Source of the DNA: Candidatus Bipolaricaulota bacterium
GTDB lineage: Bacteria; Bipolaricaulota; Bipolaricaulia; RBG-16-55-9; DRXL01
Assembly (NCBI GenBank): GCA_023512665.1
Contig: JAILZC010000023.1
Coordinates: 1-8,891 of the forward strand
Length of the DNA: 8,891 nucleotides
Direction of reading: 5' to 3'
The notes below the pieces were generated by a model that was not told the origin of the DNA, did not search any database, and worked only from the letters and a program-made list of their open reading frames with translations. Below are positions 1 through 5,716 of the stretch, one piece after another. The position numbers were made by a program, and so were the translations under genes. Position 1 is the stretch's first letter. Each line of letters opens with the position of its first letter.

Positions 1-1
1 C

Positions 2-25
2 ACTAGACTGACATGTCAGTCTAGT
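2..25. promoter_or_regulatory. Perfect 24-bp palindrome, likely repressor operator
   Basis: Every base from 2 to 25 pairs with its partner around a centre between 13 and 14; the half-site reads ACTAGACTGACA. It lies immediately downstream of a leftward -10 box (35-30) and would cover the predicted transcription start near 23. That is the usual place for a repressor that blocks its own or a neighbouring promoter. The length and uninterrupted two-fold symmetry resemble operators of TetR/AcrR-family repressors (family knowledge); which protein binds is inference, because the controlled gene is outside the window. A factor-independent terminator is less likely: a stem of this size would have almost no loop and no T-run follows on either side. 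Confidence 0.75.
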
Positions 26-29
26 AAGG

Positions 30-58
30 AGTATAACACGTCTGAGGGGCGTTGTCAA
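30..58 (-). promoter_or_regulatory. Leftward sigma70-type promoter overlapping the patatin-like gene's stop codon
   Basis: On the minus strand a perfect -35 TTGACA (58-53) and a -10 TATACT (35-30) are separated by 17 nt. The predicted start is near 23, inside the palindrome at 2-25. The TGA stop of the upstream patatin-like gene (57-55) is part of the -35 hexamer. The driven gene lies beyond the left edge. A near-consensus promoter with an operator over its start suggests strong expression held off by a repressor until an inducer is present (inference). Confidence 0.8.
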
Positions 59-864
59 GCAAGCAGCTTCTGAATCTCTGAGAGCTTAGCGCGGGCTGCA
101 GCTTCCCCTAGGGCGATTCGCTCTTCAGCACGATGATAGCTGAGATTGCCCACAAGGGGATCGTCGGGTATATCCGGGGTGATTAGCACGTCTGAGGGAC
201 TAAGGGCCAGCGTCAGTTCTGTCAGGCGCCAGACGAAGATCGAGACAGCGAGATCTAACGCTTCAAAAAGCCCGGGGGCGCCCTTGGGCGGATGCGCCAG
301 GCGATAGCGTTTTGAGCCCAAATTCACGTCTACAGCGATGACGGCTCCAGCGCCAAGCTGACGCGCTACGTCTACTGGGAGTGGGCTGACTAGGCCCCCA
401 TCGGCCAGATGTCGTCCGTCGCGCTCCACCGGCACGAAGAGCCCTGGGATGGCAAAGCTCGCGCGGATCGCTTCGACGAGTGAGCCCTCTCTTAAGAGTA
501 CGCGCTCGCCGCGGTCTATATCTGTCGCGACCGCGACAAAGGGGACGGGCAGTTCTTCGATACGGCGATCTCCCCCAAGAAGTTCTTTGAGAAAGCGTTC
601 GATCGCCACGCCGCTCGACCATCCATGAATGGGGAGCGTAGGCTGGAGACTGCGGGCGATGCGCCAGAAGTCTATCTTGAGCCACTCTTGCTCTATGTGT
701 GCAATGCTCACCCCAGCGGCGTAGACTCCACCAATCATTGCGCCGATGGAGCTGCCCACGACGAGCGATATGGGGACTCGCTGTTCTTCGAGCACTTTGA
801 GGGCGCCGACGTGGGCCGCGCCTCGTGGGCCACCGCTGCTGAGCACCAAGGCGATCTTCTTCAC
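55..864 (-). CDS. Patatin-like phospholipase / lipid acyl hydrolase (RssA/NTE type)
   Basis: A 269-residue protein with the patatin fold's key motifs: a glycine-rich oxyanion segment (SSGGPRG, residues 9-15), the nucleophile elbow GSSIG (37-41, Ser39) and the catalytic Asp in DGG (Asp155). The family uses this Ser-Asp dyad to hydrolyse acyl esters of phospholipids or related lipids. No signal peptide or clear membrane segment is visible, so a cytoplasmic or membrane-peripheral location is likely. The start is GTG at 864, chosen because MKKIALVLSSGG matches the usual N-terminus of the family. No Shine-Dalgarno sequence precedes it; instead a TATAAT box ends 7 nt upstream, which suggests a leaderless message. 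The gene is divergent from the vapBC-type pair. The physiological substrate cannot be told from sequence. Confidence 0.92.
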   Translation of the reverse strand: MKKIALVLSSGGPRGAAHVGALKVLEEQRVPISLVVGSSIGAMIGGVYAAGVSIAHIEQEWLKIDFWRIARSLQPTLPIHGWSSGVAIERFLKELLGGDRRIEELPVPFVAVATDIDRGERVLLREGSLVEAIRASFAIPGLFVPVERDGRHLADGGLVSPLPVDVARQLGAGAVIAVDVNLGSKRYRLAHPPKGAPGLFEALDLAVSIFVWRLTELTLALSPSDVLITPDIPDDPLVGNLSYHRAEERIALGEAAARAKLSEIQKLLA

Positions 865-871
865 GAGAGAA

Positions 872-901
872 ATTATAGAAATCTTGTGATAGCCCCGTCA
901 A
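872..901 (-). promoter_or_regulatory. Promoter of the patatin-like gene, probably leaderless
   Basis: Minus-strand -35 TTGACG (901-896) and perfect -10 TATAAT (877-872) are separated by 18 nt. Transcription would start about 7 nt beyond the -10, at 865 or 864; the G of the GTG start codon at 864 is the nearest purine. With no room for a ribosome binding site, the transcript is predicted to begin at the start codon. Confidence 0.75.
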
Positions 902-922
902 TGCTCGACCGGGAACGATCTC

Positions 923-951
923 TTGACGCTGTAGCTCAAAGGCTATACAAT
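923..951 (+). promoter_or_regulatory. Promoter of the vapBC-type operon, probably leaderless
   Basis: -35 TTGACG (923-928) and -10 TACAAT (946-951) are separated by 17 nt. The canonical +1 position is 958, exactly the A of an in-frame ATG of the antitoxin gene. There is no Shine-Dalgarno sequence between promoter and start codon. Antitoxins of this kind usually repress their own promoter; I see no obvious palindrome over this one. Confidence 0.7.
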
Positions 952-957
952 ATGGCC

Positions 958-1239
958 ATGAGAAATAGCAATGAAATGCGCAAGCAAGTGTCAGTAGCTG
1001 AAGCCAAGCGCGATCTCACAAAGATTCTTCGCGAGGCCAACAAGAAACGGACGGAGATCATCGTCACGCGGCGAGGGGAGCCCTTCATGGTCATCCTTCC
1101 CTACAAGGATTACGAGCGCCTGGAGCGCCTGCGGAGCTATGTGAGCATGGTCCGTATCTCTGAGGGGCTCAAAGACGCGAAGATCTCTGCCACAGAGATC
1201 TTTGAAGAATCGAGACGCGAGCTGGAGGAACGATATTGA
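958..1239 (+). CDS. Phd/YefM-type antitoxin of a VapBC-like pair
   Basis: A 93-residue protein. The N-terminal half (QVSVAEAKRDLTKILREAN, then IIVTRRGEPFMVILPYKDYERLE) has the Phd/YefM antitoxin layout: a dimerising DNA-binding fold followed by a charged helical tail (residues 53-93) that would wrap the toxin. It should neutralise the PIN-domain toxin encoded next and repress the shared promoter (family knowledge). The reading frame is open upstream to 625, but that part overlaps the divergent patatin-like gene and is not protein-like. I chose ATG 958 because it coincides with the predicted transcription start. ATG 952 lies only six bases earlier and ATG 976 is also possible. Its stop overlaps the toxin start by 4 nt. 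Confidence 0.88.
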   Translation: MRNSNEMRKQVSVAEAKRDLTKILREANKKRTEIIVTRRGEPFMVILPYKDYERLERLRSYVSMVRISEGLKDAKISATEIFEESRRELEERY

Positions 1240-1706
1240 ACCCTAAGCCCGCTCAGCCGCACAAGCTGGTGCTCGATGCCAGCGTCGTGCTGAAAAGCTA
1301 TCTTCCTGAGGAGGGGAGCGAGCAGGCGCGAAGGATCTTTGAAGACTGGGCTCTCGGCCAGGTGCAGCTCCTTGCCCCAGCCTTGATGCCCTATGAGGTC
1401 ACCAACGCGCTCGTGGTGGCCCTGCGCAAGCAGCGCCTTGACGAGGCCAGGGCTGCGGAGATCTTCAGAGCGTTTGTGAAGTTGCGCATCCCTACCCAAG
1501 GGCTCACAGGGTTAGAGGAGCGTGCCTGGGCGTTAGCATTAGAGCACGGGCGCACGGCCTACGATGCCGCGTATCTAGCGCTGGCTGAGCATGAAGGGGT
1601 GCCCTTCATCACCGGGGATAAGCGGTTGTACAACGCAGTGAAGGGGAAACTCCCCTGGGTCCGCTGGGTCGGGGACTACCGATCTAGGGCCAAGGAGGGC
1701 CAATAG
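1236..1706 (+). CDS. vapC: PIN-domain ribonuclease toxin, VapC family
   Basis: A 156-residue protein with the PIN-domain acidic residues in order: Asp14 (LVLDASV), Glu54 (PYEVTNAL), Asp110 (TAYDAAYLALAE) and Asp128 (FITGDKRL). These coordinate Mg or Mn ions for RNA cleavage; VapC toxins typically cut tRNA or rRNA and stop translation. All four are present, so the toxin looks active. The start is TTG at 1236, supported by GGAGG at 1224-1228 with 7-nt spacing and by overlap with the antitoxin stop (TTGA). This is the usual antitoxin-first arrangement, with the toxin translated from a weaker start codon. No other mobile-element marker is visible nearby. Confidence 0.92.
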   Translation: MNPKPAQPHKLVLDASVVLKSYLPEEGSEQARRIFEDWALGQVQLLAPALMPYEVTNALVVALRKQRLDEARAAEIFRAFVKLRIPTQGLTGLEERAWALALEHGRTAYDAAYLALAEHEGVPFITGDKRLYNAVKGKLPWVRWVGDYRSRAKEGQ

Positions 1707-1716
1707 GGGACCTAAT

Positions 1717-1763
1717 CAAAATCCAGCCATCGCTAGCTTCAGGCTTCAGCCCTGGGGATTTTG
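1717..1763. repeat. Inverted repeat enclosing a 7-bp tandem duplication
   Basis: CAAAATCC (1717-1724) is the exact reverse complement of GGATTTTG (1756-1763), with a 31-nt loop. Inside the loop GCTTCAG occurs twice in tandem (1736-1742, 1743-1749). It falls between the vapC stop and the M42 peptidase promoter, ending 5 nt before that promoter's -35 box. It could be a weak transcript end for vapC or a protein site beside the promoter. The stem is AT-rich with a long loop, so the terminator reading is weak. Confidence 0.35.
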
Positions 1764-1768
1764 GACAT

Positions 1769-1797
1769 TTGACTTCTCGCCCGCTCTGCGCTACTGT
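1769..1797 (+). promoter_or_regulatory. Promoter of the M42 peptidase / secreted protein operon
   Basis: -35 TTGACT (1769-1774), 17-nt spacer, -10 TACTGT (1792-1797). The -10 keeps the three most important positions (T, A and final T) but is otherwise weak. Predicted start near 1804 gives a 28-nt leader containing a ribosome binding site. Confidence 0.6.
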
Positions 1798-1831
1798 GAA
1801 GGATCGTATATCTCAGTGAAGGTGATAGAGT

Positions 1832-2869
1832 ATGGAACTGCTCAAGAAGCTTTGCGAAGCTCATGGCGTGCCGGGGCGCGAGGAGGCCGTCCGAGAGTTG
1901 GTCGTCAGCGAGCTGCGAGGCATCTGCGACGAGATCCGCACCGACGCTTTGGGGAACGTCATCGCGCTCAAGAGGGGCAGCGGACGCGGCCCCAAGGTGA
2001 TGCTCGCCGCGCACATGGACGAGATCGGATTTTTGGTCTCGCATATTGACGAGAAGTCCGGGTTCTTGCGGATTGACCCCGTCGGCGGGTTCGATCCGAG
2101 AGTCCTCATGGCCCAGCGTGTCGTCGTGCACACCGAGAGCGGGGACTTAATCGGGATTATCGGCTCCAAGCCCCCGCACATTCTCACGGAAGAGGAGCGC
2201 AAGAAGCCCCTGGAGCTCAAAGATCTCTTTATAGATTTAGGGCTCCCCGCAGAAGAAGTGAAGAAGCGCGTCAGCATTGGGGATTTCGTCACGCTCCAGC
2301 AAGATTTTACAGAAGTCGGGAATCTCGTCTCGTGCAAGGCCCTCGATGATCGTGTCGGCGTCTACGTGATGATCGAGGCTGTGAAAAGAGCGAAAAAACA
2401 CGTCTGTGACATCTACGCTGTCGCGACAACTCAAGAGGAAGTGGGGGTGCGCTGGGCGCGGGTCTCAAGCTTCAACGTCGCCCCAGATATTGGGGTGGCT
2501 CTCGATGTCACAGTGGCTAGCGACGTCCCCGGCGTGGGGGAGCATGAGCACGTGACCAAGCTCGGCGCAGGGGTTGCGATCAAGATCAAAGATTCCCTCT
2601 CGATCTCCAACCCCAAGCTCGTGCGCAGGATGCGTCAGATCGCTGAGCAGCGAAAGATCAAATACCAGTTAGAAATTCTGCCCCGTGGGGGCACCGACGC
2701 CGGCGCCATTCAGATGACCCGCGAGGGCGTCGCCGCGATCACGCTCTCCATCCCGACCCGATATTTGCACTCGGTCGTCGAAGCTGCTCATAAAGACGAC
2801 ATCCAAGCCGCGATCGAGCTGTTAGCAGCGTTCTTGGAAGTCGCTCATGAGAGCGACTACAGCTTGTGA
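1832..2869 (+). CDS. M42-family metallo-aminopeptidase (glutamyl aminopeptidase / deblocking type)
   Basis: 345 residues, the normal length for family M42. These cytoplasmic di-metal aminopeptidases form large hollow assemblies that trim short peptides released by proteolysis. The expected residues are present: His61 and Asp63 (AAHMDEIG), bridging Asp172 (ALDDRVG), catalytic Glu202 with metal ligand Glu203 (TTQEEVG), Asp225 (VALDVT) and His313 (RYLHS). The conserved GGTDAGAIQ segment (286-294) is also intact. Some usually conserved flanks differ: GVRWA replaces the common GLRGA, and HSVVE the common HSPVE. No signal peptide is seen. Start ATG 1832 has AAGGTG at 1819-1824 at 7-nt spacing. The gene is followed after 9 nt by a gene for a secreted protein, probably cotranscribed. 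Which amino-terminal residues it removes cannot be told. Confidence 0.93.
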   Translation: MELLKKLCEAHGVPGREEAVRELVVSELRGICDEIRTDALGNVIALKRGSGRGPKVMLAAHMDEIGFLVSHIDEKSGFLRIDPVGGFDPRVLMAQRVVVHTESGDLIGIIGSKPPHILTEEERKKPLELKDLFIDLGLPAEEVKKRVSIGDFVTLQQDFTEVGNLVSCKALDDRVGVYVMIEAVKRAKKHVCDIYAVATTQEEVGVRWARVSSFNVAPDIGVALDVTVASDVPGVGEHEHVTKLGAGVAIKIKDSLSISNPKLVRRMRQIAEQRKIKYQLEILPRGGTDAGAIQMTREGVAAITLSIPTRYLHSVVEAAHKDDIQAAIELLAAFLEVAHESDYSL

Positions 2870-2878
2870 GGAGGAACT

Positions 2879-3583
2879 ATGAAATATGCACTCGCTGTTG
2901 GCAGTCTGTTAGCGTTGATCTTCATAAGTAGTATCAGTGAGCCGAGCTGGGCCCAGGGGGAGAATCTCTCTCTGGGACGCTTTGTGGGCATTGGCGTGCG
3001 CTTTCTGCCCAACGCGCTCATGCCCGTTGGGCCCAGCGATGTTGATCCCGCCCTGGGCACGGCGCTCACCGGGCAGTATTGGGTGAGCGATCTGTTGGCG
3101 CTAGAGATGGGCGGCTGGCTGTCGGGCTTCAGCGATACTTTTAACCCGCGCAGCTTCACGAGTCTTTCGGGAGGATTGCTGCTCAAGCTCTCCGATACCC
3201 CTCAAGATGATCTCTATCTTGCTGGCCGAGCGATCAGCGTCCAGAGCGTCTATAGAAGTTACTGTTGCATCTATCGCGAGGGCGAGCCCGTATCTCCCAA
3301 CGAGAGGATCATGCCGCCGTACCCGTGGCCCAGCTACGAGAGCCGCACGTCTACGCTCGCTTTTGAAGTAACTGCTGGGATTGAGCGGAGCTGGTCCTCC
3401 CAACTGACGACGAACTTTGAGTTTGGCTTCGTCTACGCCCAGACGACGATCACGAATCTCCCACCGCCGGGGGAGCCACCCCCAGGGGAGCCCGTTCCCC
3501 TGCCTAAGCCGGAGACTATCGCTGCCACGAGCTTCGGCATCACTCTTCATATCAGCGTGAACTTTTATCTCCCGCGCAAGTGA
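2879..3583 (+). CDS. Secreted beta-strand protein, possible outer-membrane barrel, unknown function
   Basis: A 234-residue protein I do not recognise. It begins with a clear Sec signal peptide: Lys2, a hydrophobic core (residues 4-18) and a likely cleavage after Ala25 (PSWA/QGE). The mature part alternates aromatic and hydrophobic strands with turns (FVGIGVRFLP, YWVSDLLALEMGGWL, LSGGLLLKL, FEVTAGIER, NFEFGFVYAQ) and ends with a strand-like segment (SFGITLHISVNFYL), as small outer-membrane barrels do. Unlike many barrels the last residue is Lys, not aromatic. A Cys-Cys pair (129-130) lies in a Tyr-rich loop, and a proline-rich PPPGEPPPGEP segment (195-205) sits before the last strand, probably as an exposed loop. 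A strong ribosome binding site (GAGGAGGA, 2867-2874) overlaps the preceding stop, implying cotranscription with the M42 peptidase gene. Confidence 0.8.
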   Translation: MKYALAVGSLLALIFISSISEPSWAQGENLSLGRFVGIGVRFLPNALMPVGPSDVDPALGTALTGQYWVSDLLALEMGGWLSGFSDTFNPRSFTSLSGGLLLKLSDTPQDDLYLAGRAISVQSVYRSYCCIYREGEPVSPNERIMPPYPWPSYESRTSTLAFEVTAGIERSWSSQLTTNFEFGFVYAQTTITNLPPPGEPPPGEPVPLPKPETIAATSFGITLHISVNFYLPRK

Positions 3584-3591
3584 GCACGCTG

Positions 3592-3636
3592 CTCCCCCAT
3601 CCCTTCTCCCTCGTGAGGGGAGAGGGGATGGGGGAG
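3592..3636. repeat. Long GC-rich hairpin, possible dispersed repeat or transcript end
   Basis: The arm starting CTCCCCCATCCC (3592-3610) pairs with 3618-3636 over 19 positions. The only irregularity is one T-G wobble (3604 with 3624), and the loop is about 7 nt. It lies 8 nt after the secreted-protein gene and 14 nt before the plsX promoter. There is no T-run, so it is not a textbook factor-independent terminator. It could still end or stabilise the upstream message. The CCCTCTCCC/GGGAGAGGG style of arm is common in short intergenic repeats of many bacteria, so a dispersed REP-like element is plausible; no second copy occurs in this window. Confidence 0.7.
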
Positions 3637-3650
3637 GGTAAGCCGGTGAC

Positions 3651-3679
3651 TTGACAGCCCTTGGGGAGTCTGCTAGTGT
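3651..3679 (+). promoter_or_regulatory. Promoter of the plsX-fabHDG operon
   Basis: A perfect -35 TTGACA (3651-3656), 17-nt spacer and -10 TAGTGT (3674-3679), which keeps T, A and final T. The predicted start near 3686 gives a 19-nt leader carrying the plsX ribosome binding site. No inverted repeat of the FapR-operator type is evident over it. Confidence 0.75.
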
Positions 3680-3704
3680 AACAAGCATACGGGAGGGAAG
3701 CCCT

Positions 3705-4733
3705 GTGAAGATCGTGCTCGACACCCTTGGTGGAGATCGTCCTCCAGAGGAGCTGATTGCTGGAGGCGTCGCTGCAATCCAAGAGTACGGCATCGAAGTA
3801 GTCTTCTCTGGAGATCAGTCACTGATCGAACGCGAGCTGAGCAAGCATCGAAACGTAAAGTATTCTATCGTGCATGCCCCGGAAGAGATCACGATGGACG
3901 AAGCGCCCATCGAAGCCGTGCGCAAGAAGAAGAATAGCTCTTTAGTGCAGGGGATTCGCGCGGTGCGCCAGGGCGAGGCCGACGCGTTCGTCAGCCCCGC
4001 CAACACCGGGGCAGTCATGGCCGCGGCGCTCTTCAATCTGGGCAGACTCCCCGAGATAGACCGTCCGGGGATCGGTGTGCTCATCCCGACGCTCGAGGGG
4101 CGACGCACTCTCATTATTGACGCTGGGGCCAACGCCGAATGCGACCCAGAACACTTATTAGAATTTGGGGTCATGGGCACGATCTACATGCGCGAAGTGC
4201 TGGGGATAAAAAACCCGCGCGTGGGGTTGCTCAATATCGGTGAAGAGCCGCAAAAGGGCGATGTCCAAGCCCAGAAAGCGTTTGCGTATCTCCAGCAAGA
4301 ACTCCCCAACTTCGCCGGCAACGTCGAGCCCAATAGACTCGTCGAAGGGGGCTTCGACGTGGCCGTCACCGATGGCTTTACGGGCAATATCTGTCTCAAA
4401 GCCTACGAAGGCGCAGCGACTGTCACCGTGAGATATCTCAAGCGCGAGATCGAGAAGAGCTTTTTAGCGAAATTAGGCCTGCCCTTCTTGTGGCCATCGC
4501 TCACCAGGCTCAAGCGCGAGATGAGCGCGGTGCAGTACGGCGGAGCTCCGCTGTTGGGCGTGCGCGGGGTGGTGATCATCGCCCACGGCAACTCCAACTC
4601 CGAGGCGATCAAGAACGCCATTAGGGTCGCCAAAGAGGCGGTCGAACATAGAATCGTTGAGAAGATTGAGCGCGGGGTGCACGAGAGCTTAGTGCACCTG
4701 GGCCTGGTGCCGACATCGGGAGAATCGCTATGA
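3705..4733 (+). CDS. plsX: Phosphate acyltransferase PlsX
   Basis: 342 residues, the normal length. PlsX converts acyl-ACP and phosphate to acyl-phosphate, the donor for PlsY in phosphatidic acid synthesis; it is a peripheral membrane enzyme. The family segments are visible in order: LGGDRPPEE (8-16), SPANTGAVMA (97-106), IIDAGANAECDPEHL (137-151), LLNIGEEPQKG (175-185), VTDGFTGN (221-228), YGGAPLLGV (278-286) and AHGNSN (293-298). The start is GTG 3705, with GGGAGGG at 3691-3697 at 7-nt spacing; the frame stays open further upstream into the promoter, which is not coding. It is the first gene of the operon, and the ATGA overlap with fabH suggests coupled translation. Family members usually read DAMGGD near the start; here it is DTLGGD. 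Confidence 0.96.
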   Translation: MKIVLDTLGGDRPPEELIAGGVAAIQEYGIEVVFSGDQSLIERELSKHRNVKYSIVHAPEEITMDEAPIEAVRKKKNSSLVQGIRAVRQGEADAFVSPANTGAVMAAALFNLGRLPEIDRPGIGVLIPTLEGRRTLIIDAGANAECDPEHLLEFGVMGTIYMREVLGIKNPRVGLLNIGEEPQKGDVQAQKAFAYLQQELPNFAGNVEPNRLVEGGFDVAVTDGFTGNICLKAYEGAATVTVRYLKREIEKSFLAKLGLPFLWPSLTRLKREMSAVQYGGAPLLGVRGVVIIAHGNSNSEAIKNAIRVAKEAVEHRIVEKIERGVHESLVHLGLVPTSGESL

Positions 4734-5716
4734 AGGGCCGACCGGGGATCGCGGGGATCGGCTGCGCCGTGCCGCAGCAGCGGCTCACGAATCTTGATCT
4801 GGAGAAGCTCGTCGAGACCTCCGACGAATGGATCGTGACGCGCACGGGGATTCGTGAGCGCCGCATCCTGCGACCTAACGAAGACCCAGCCCAGCTGGGC
4901 GTTGCTGCCGCCCGCCAGGCGATCGAGAGCGCCGGGCTCTCTTCGTCAGATATAGACTTTCTCATCACGGCGACCAACGTCTCGGAGATGCTCGTGCCTG
5001 GCTCGTCGCCGTTCATCTGCGAGGGCCTGAAGATCAAGCGCGAGATCCCGTTCTTCGATCTGATCGCCGGGTGCACGGGGTTCGTCTATGCTCTGAAAGT
5101 TGCGGCCGACCTGGTCACGGCAGGAAGCTATAAGAATATCGTAGTTGTGGGGATGGAGGCGCTCTCGCGCTTCACCGATTGGCAAGATCGTTCGACCTGC
5201 GTCTTATTCGGCGATGGCGCGGGCGCGGCCGTGGTGAGAGAGATGCCCAAAGGCCGGGGTATCTTGGCGAGCTGTCTTGCCGCTGATAGCTCGAAGTGGG
5301 ACTTGCTCTACATCGAGGCTGGAGGAATTAAGACCCCAGCGAGCTTGGAGACGGTGCAAAAGCGCCAGCACTTTCTGCGCATGGAGGGCGGAGGGGTCTT
5401 CAAGAGCGCCGTCCAGATGATGGAGGAGACTACAGCCAAAGCCCTTGCCGAGGCCGGGTTGACCAAAGACGACGTGGACTGGGTCGTGCCTCATCAAGCG
5501 AATTTGAGAATCATTACGTCGTTTGCCAAGCGCTTTGGCATCTCGATGGACAGGGTGATCGTGAACATTGACCGCTATGCGAACACCTCGACGGCTTCGA
5601 TCCCCATTGCCCTTACTGAAGCTGTGTCCGATGGGCGGATCAAGCCGGGAGATATTGTGGTCTTGAACGCGTTCGGTGCGGGCGTGACCTACGGAGCGAT
5701 TGTGCTGCGATGGTGA
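4730..5716 (+). CDS. fabH: Beta-ketoacyl-ACP synthase III (FabH)
   Basis: 328 residues. FabH condenses an acyl-CoA primer, commonly acetyl-CoA or a branched one, with malonyl-ACP to start each fatty acid chain. The catalytic triad is intact: Cys115 in AGCTGF, His255 in VPHQAN and Asn285 in RYANTS. The early TSDEWIVTRTGIRERR segment (30-45) is also typical. The common C-terminal GGGxTWG is here GAGVTYGA. Primer preference (acetyl versus branched) cannot be judged reliably. Start ATG 4730 overlaps the plsX stop by 4 nt, and the gene overlaps fabD by 7 nt. Confidence 0.96.
   Translation: MKGRPGIAGIGCAVPQQRLTNLDLEKLVETSDEWIVTRTGIRERRILRPNEDPAQLGVAAARQAIESAGLSSSDIDFLITATNVSEMLVPGSSPFICEGLKIKREIPFFDLIAGCTGFVYALKVAADLVTAGSYKNIVVVGMEALSRFTDWQDRSTCVLFGDGAGAAVVREMPKGRGILASCLAADSSKWDLLYIEAGGIKTPASLETVQKRQHFLRMEGGGVFKSAVQMMEETTAKALAEAGLTKDDVDWVVPHQANLRIITSFAKRFGISMDRVIVNIDRYANTSTASIPIALTEAVSDGRIKPGDIVVLNAFGAGVTYGAIVLRW

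Noticed and set aside
263..901. Long open frame on the minus strand overlapping the patatin-like gene
   Set aside because: It is an out-of-frame shadow: very Arg-rich with no domain, while the overlapping frame has full patatin motifs.
625..957. N-terminal extension of the antitoxin frame
   Set aside because: This stretch is antisense to the patatin-like gene, contains both divergent promoters and does not look like a protein; the antitoxin homology begins after 958.
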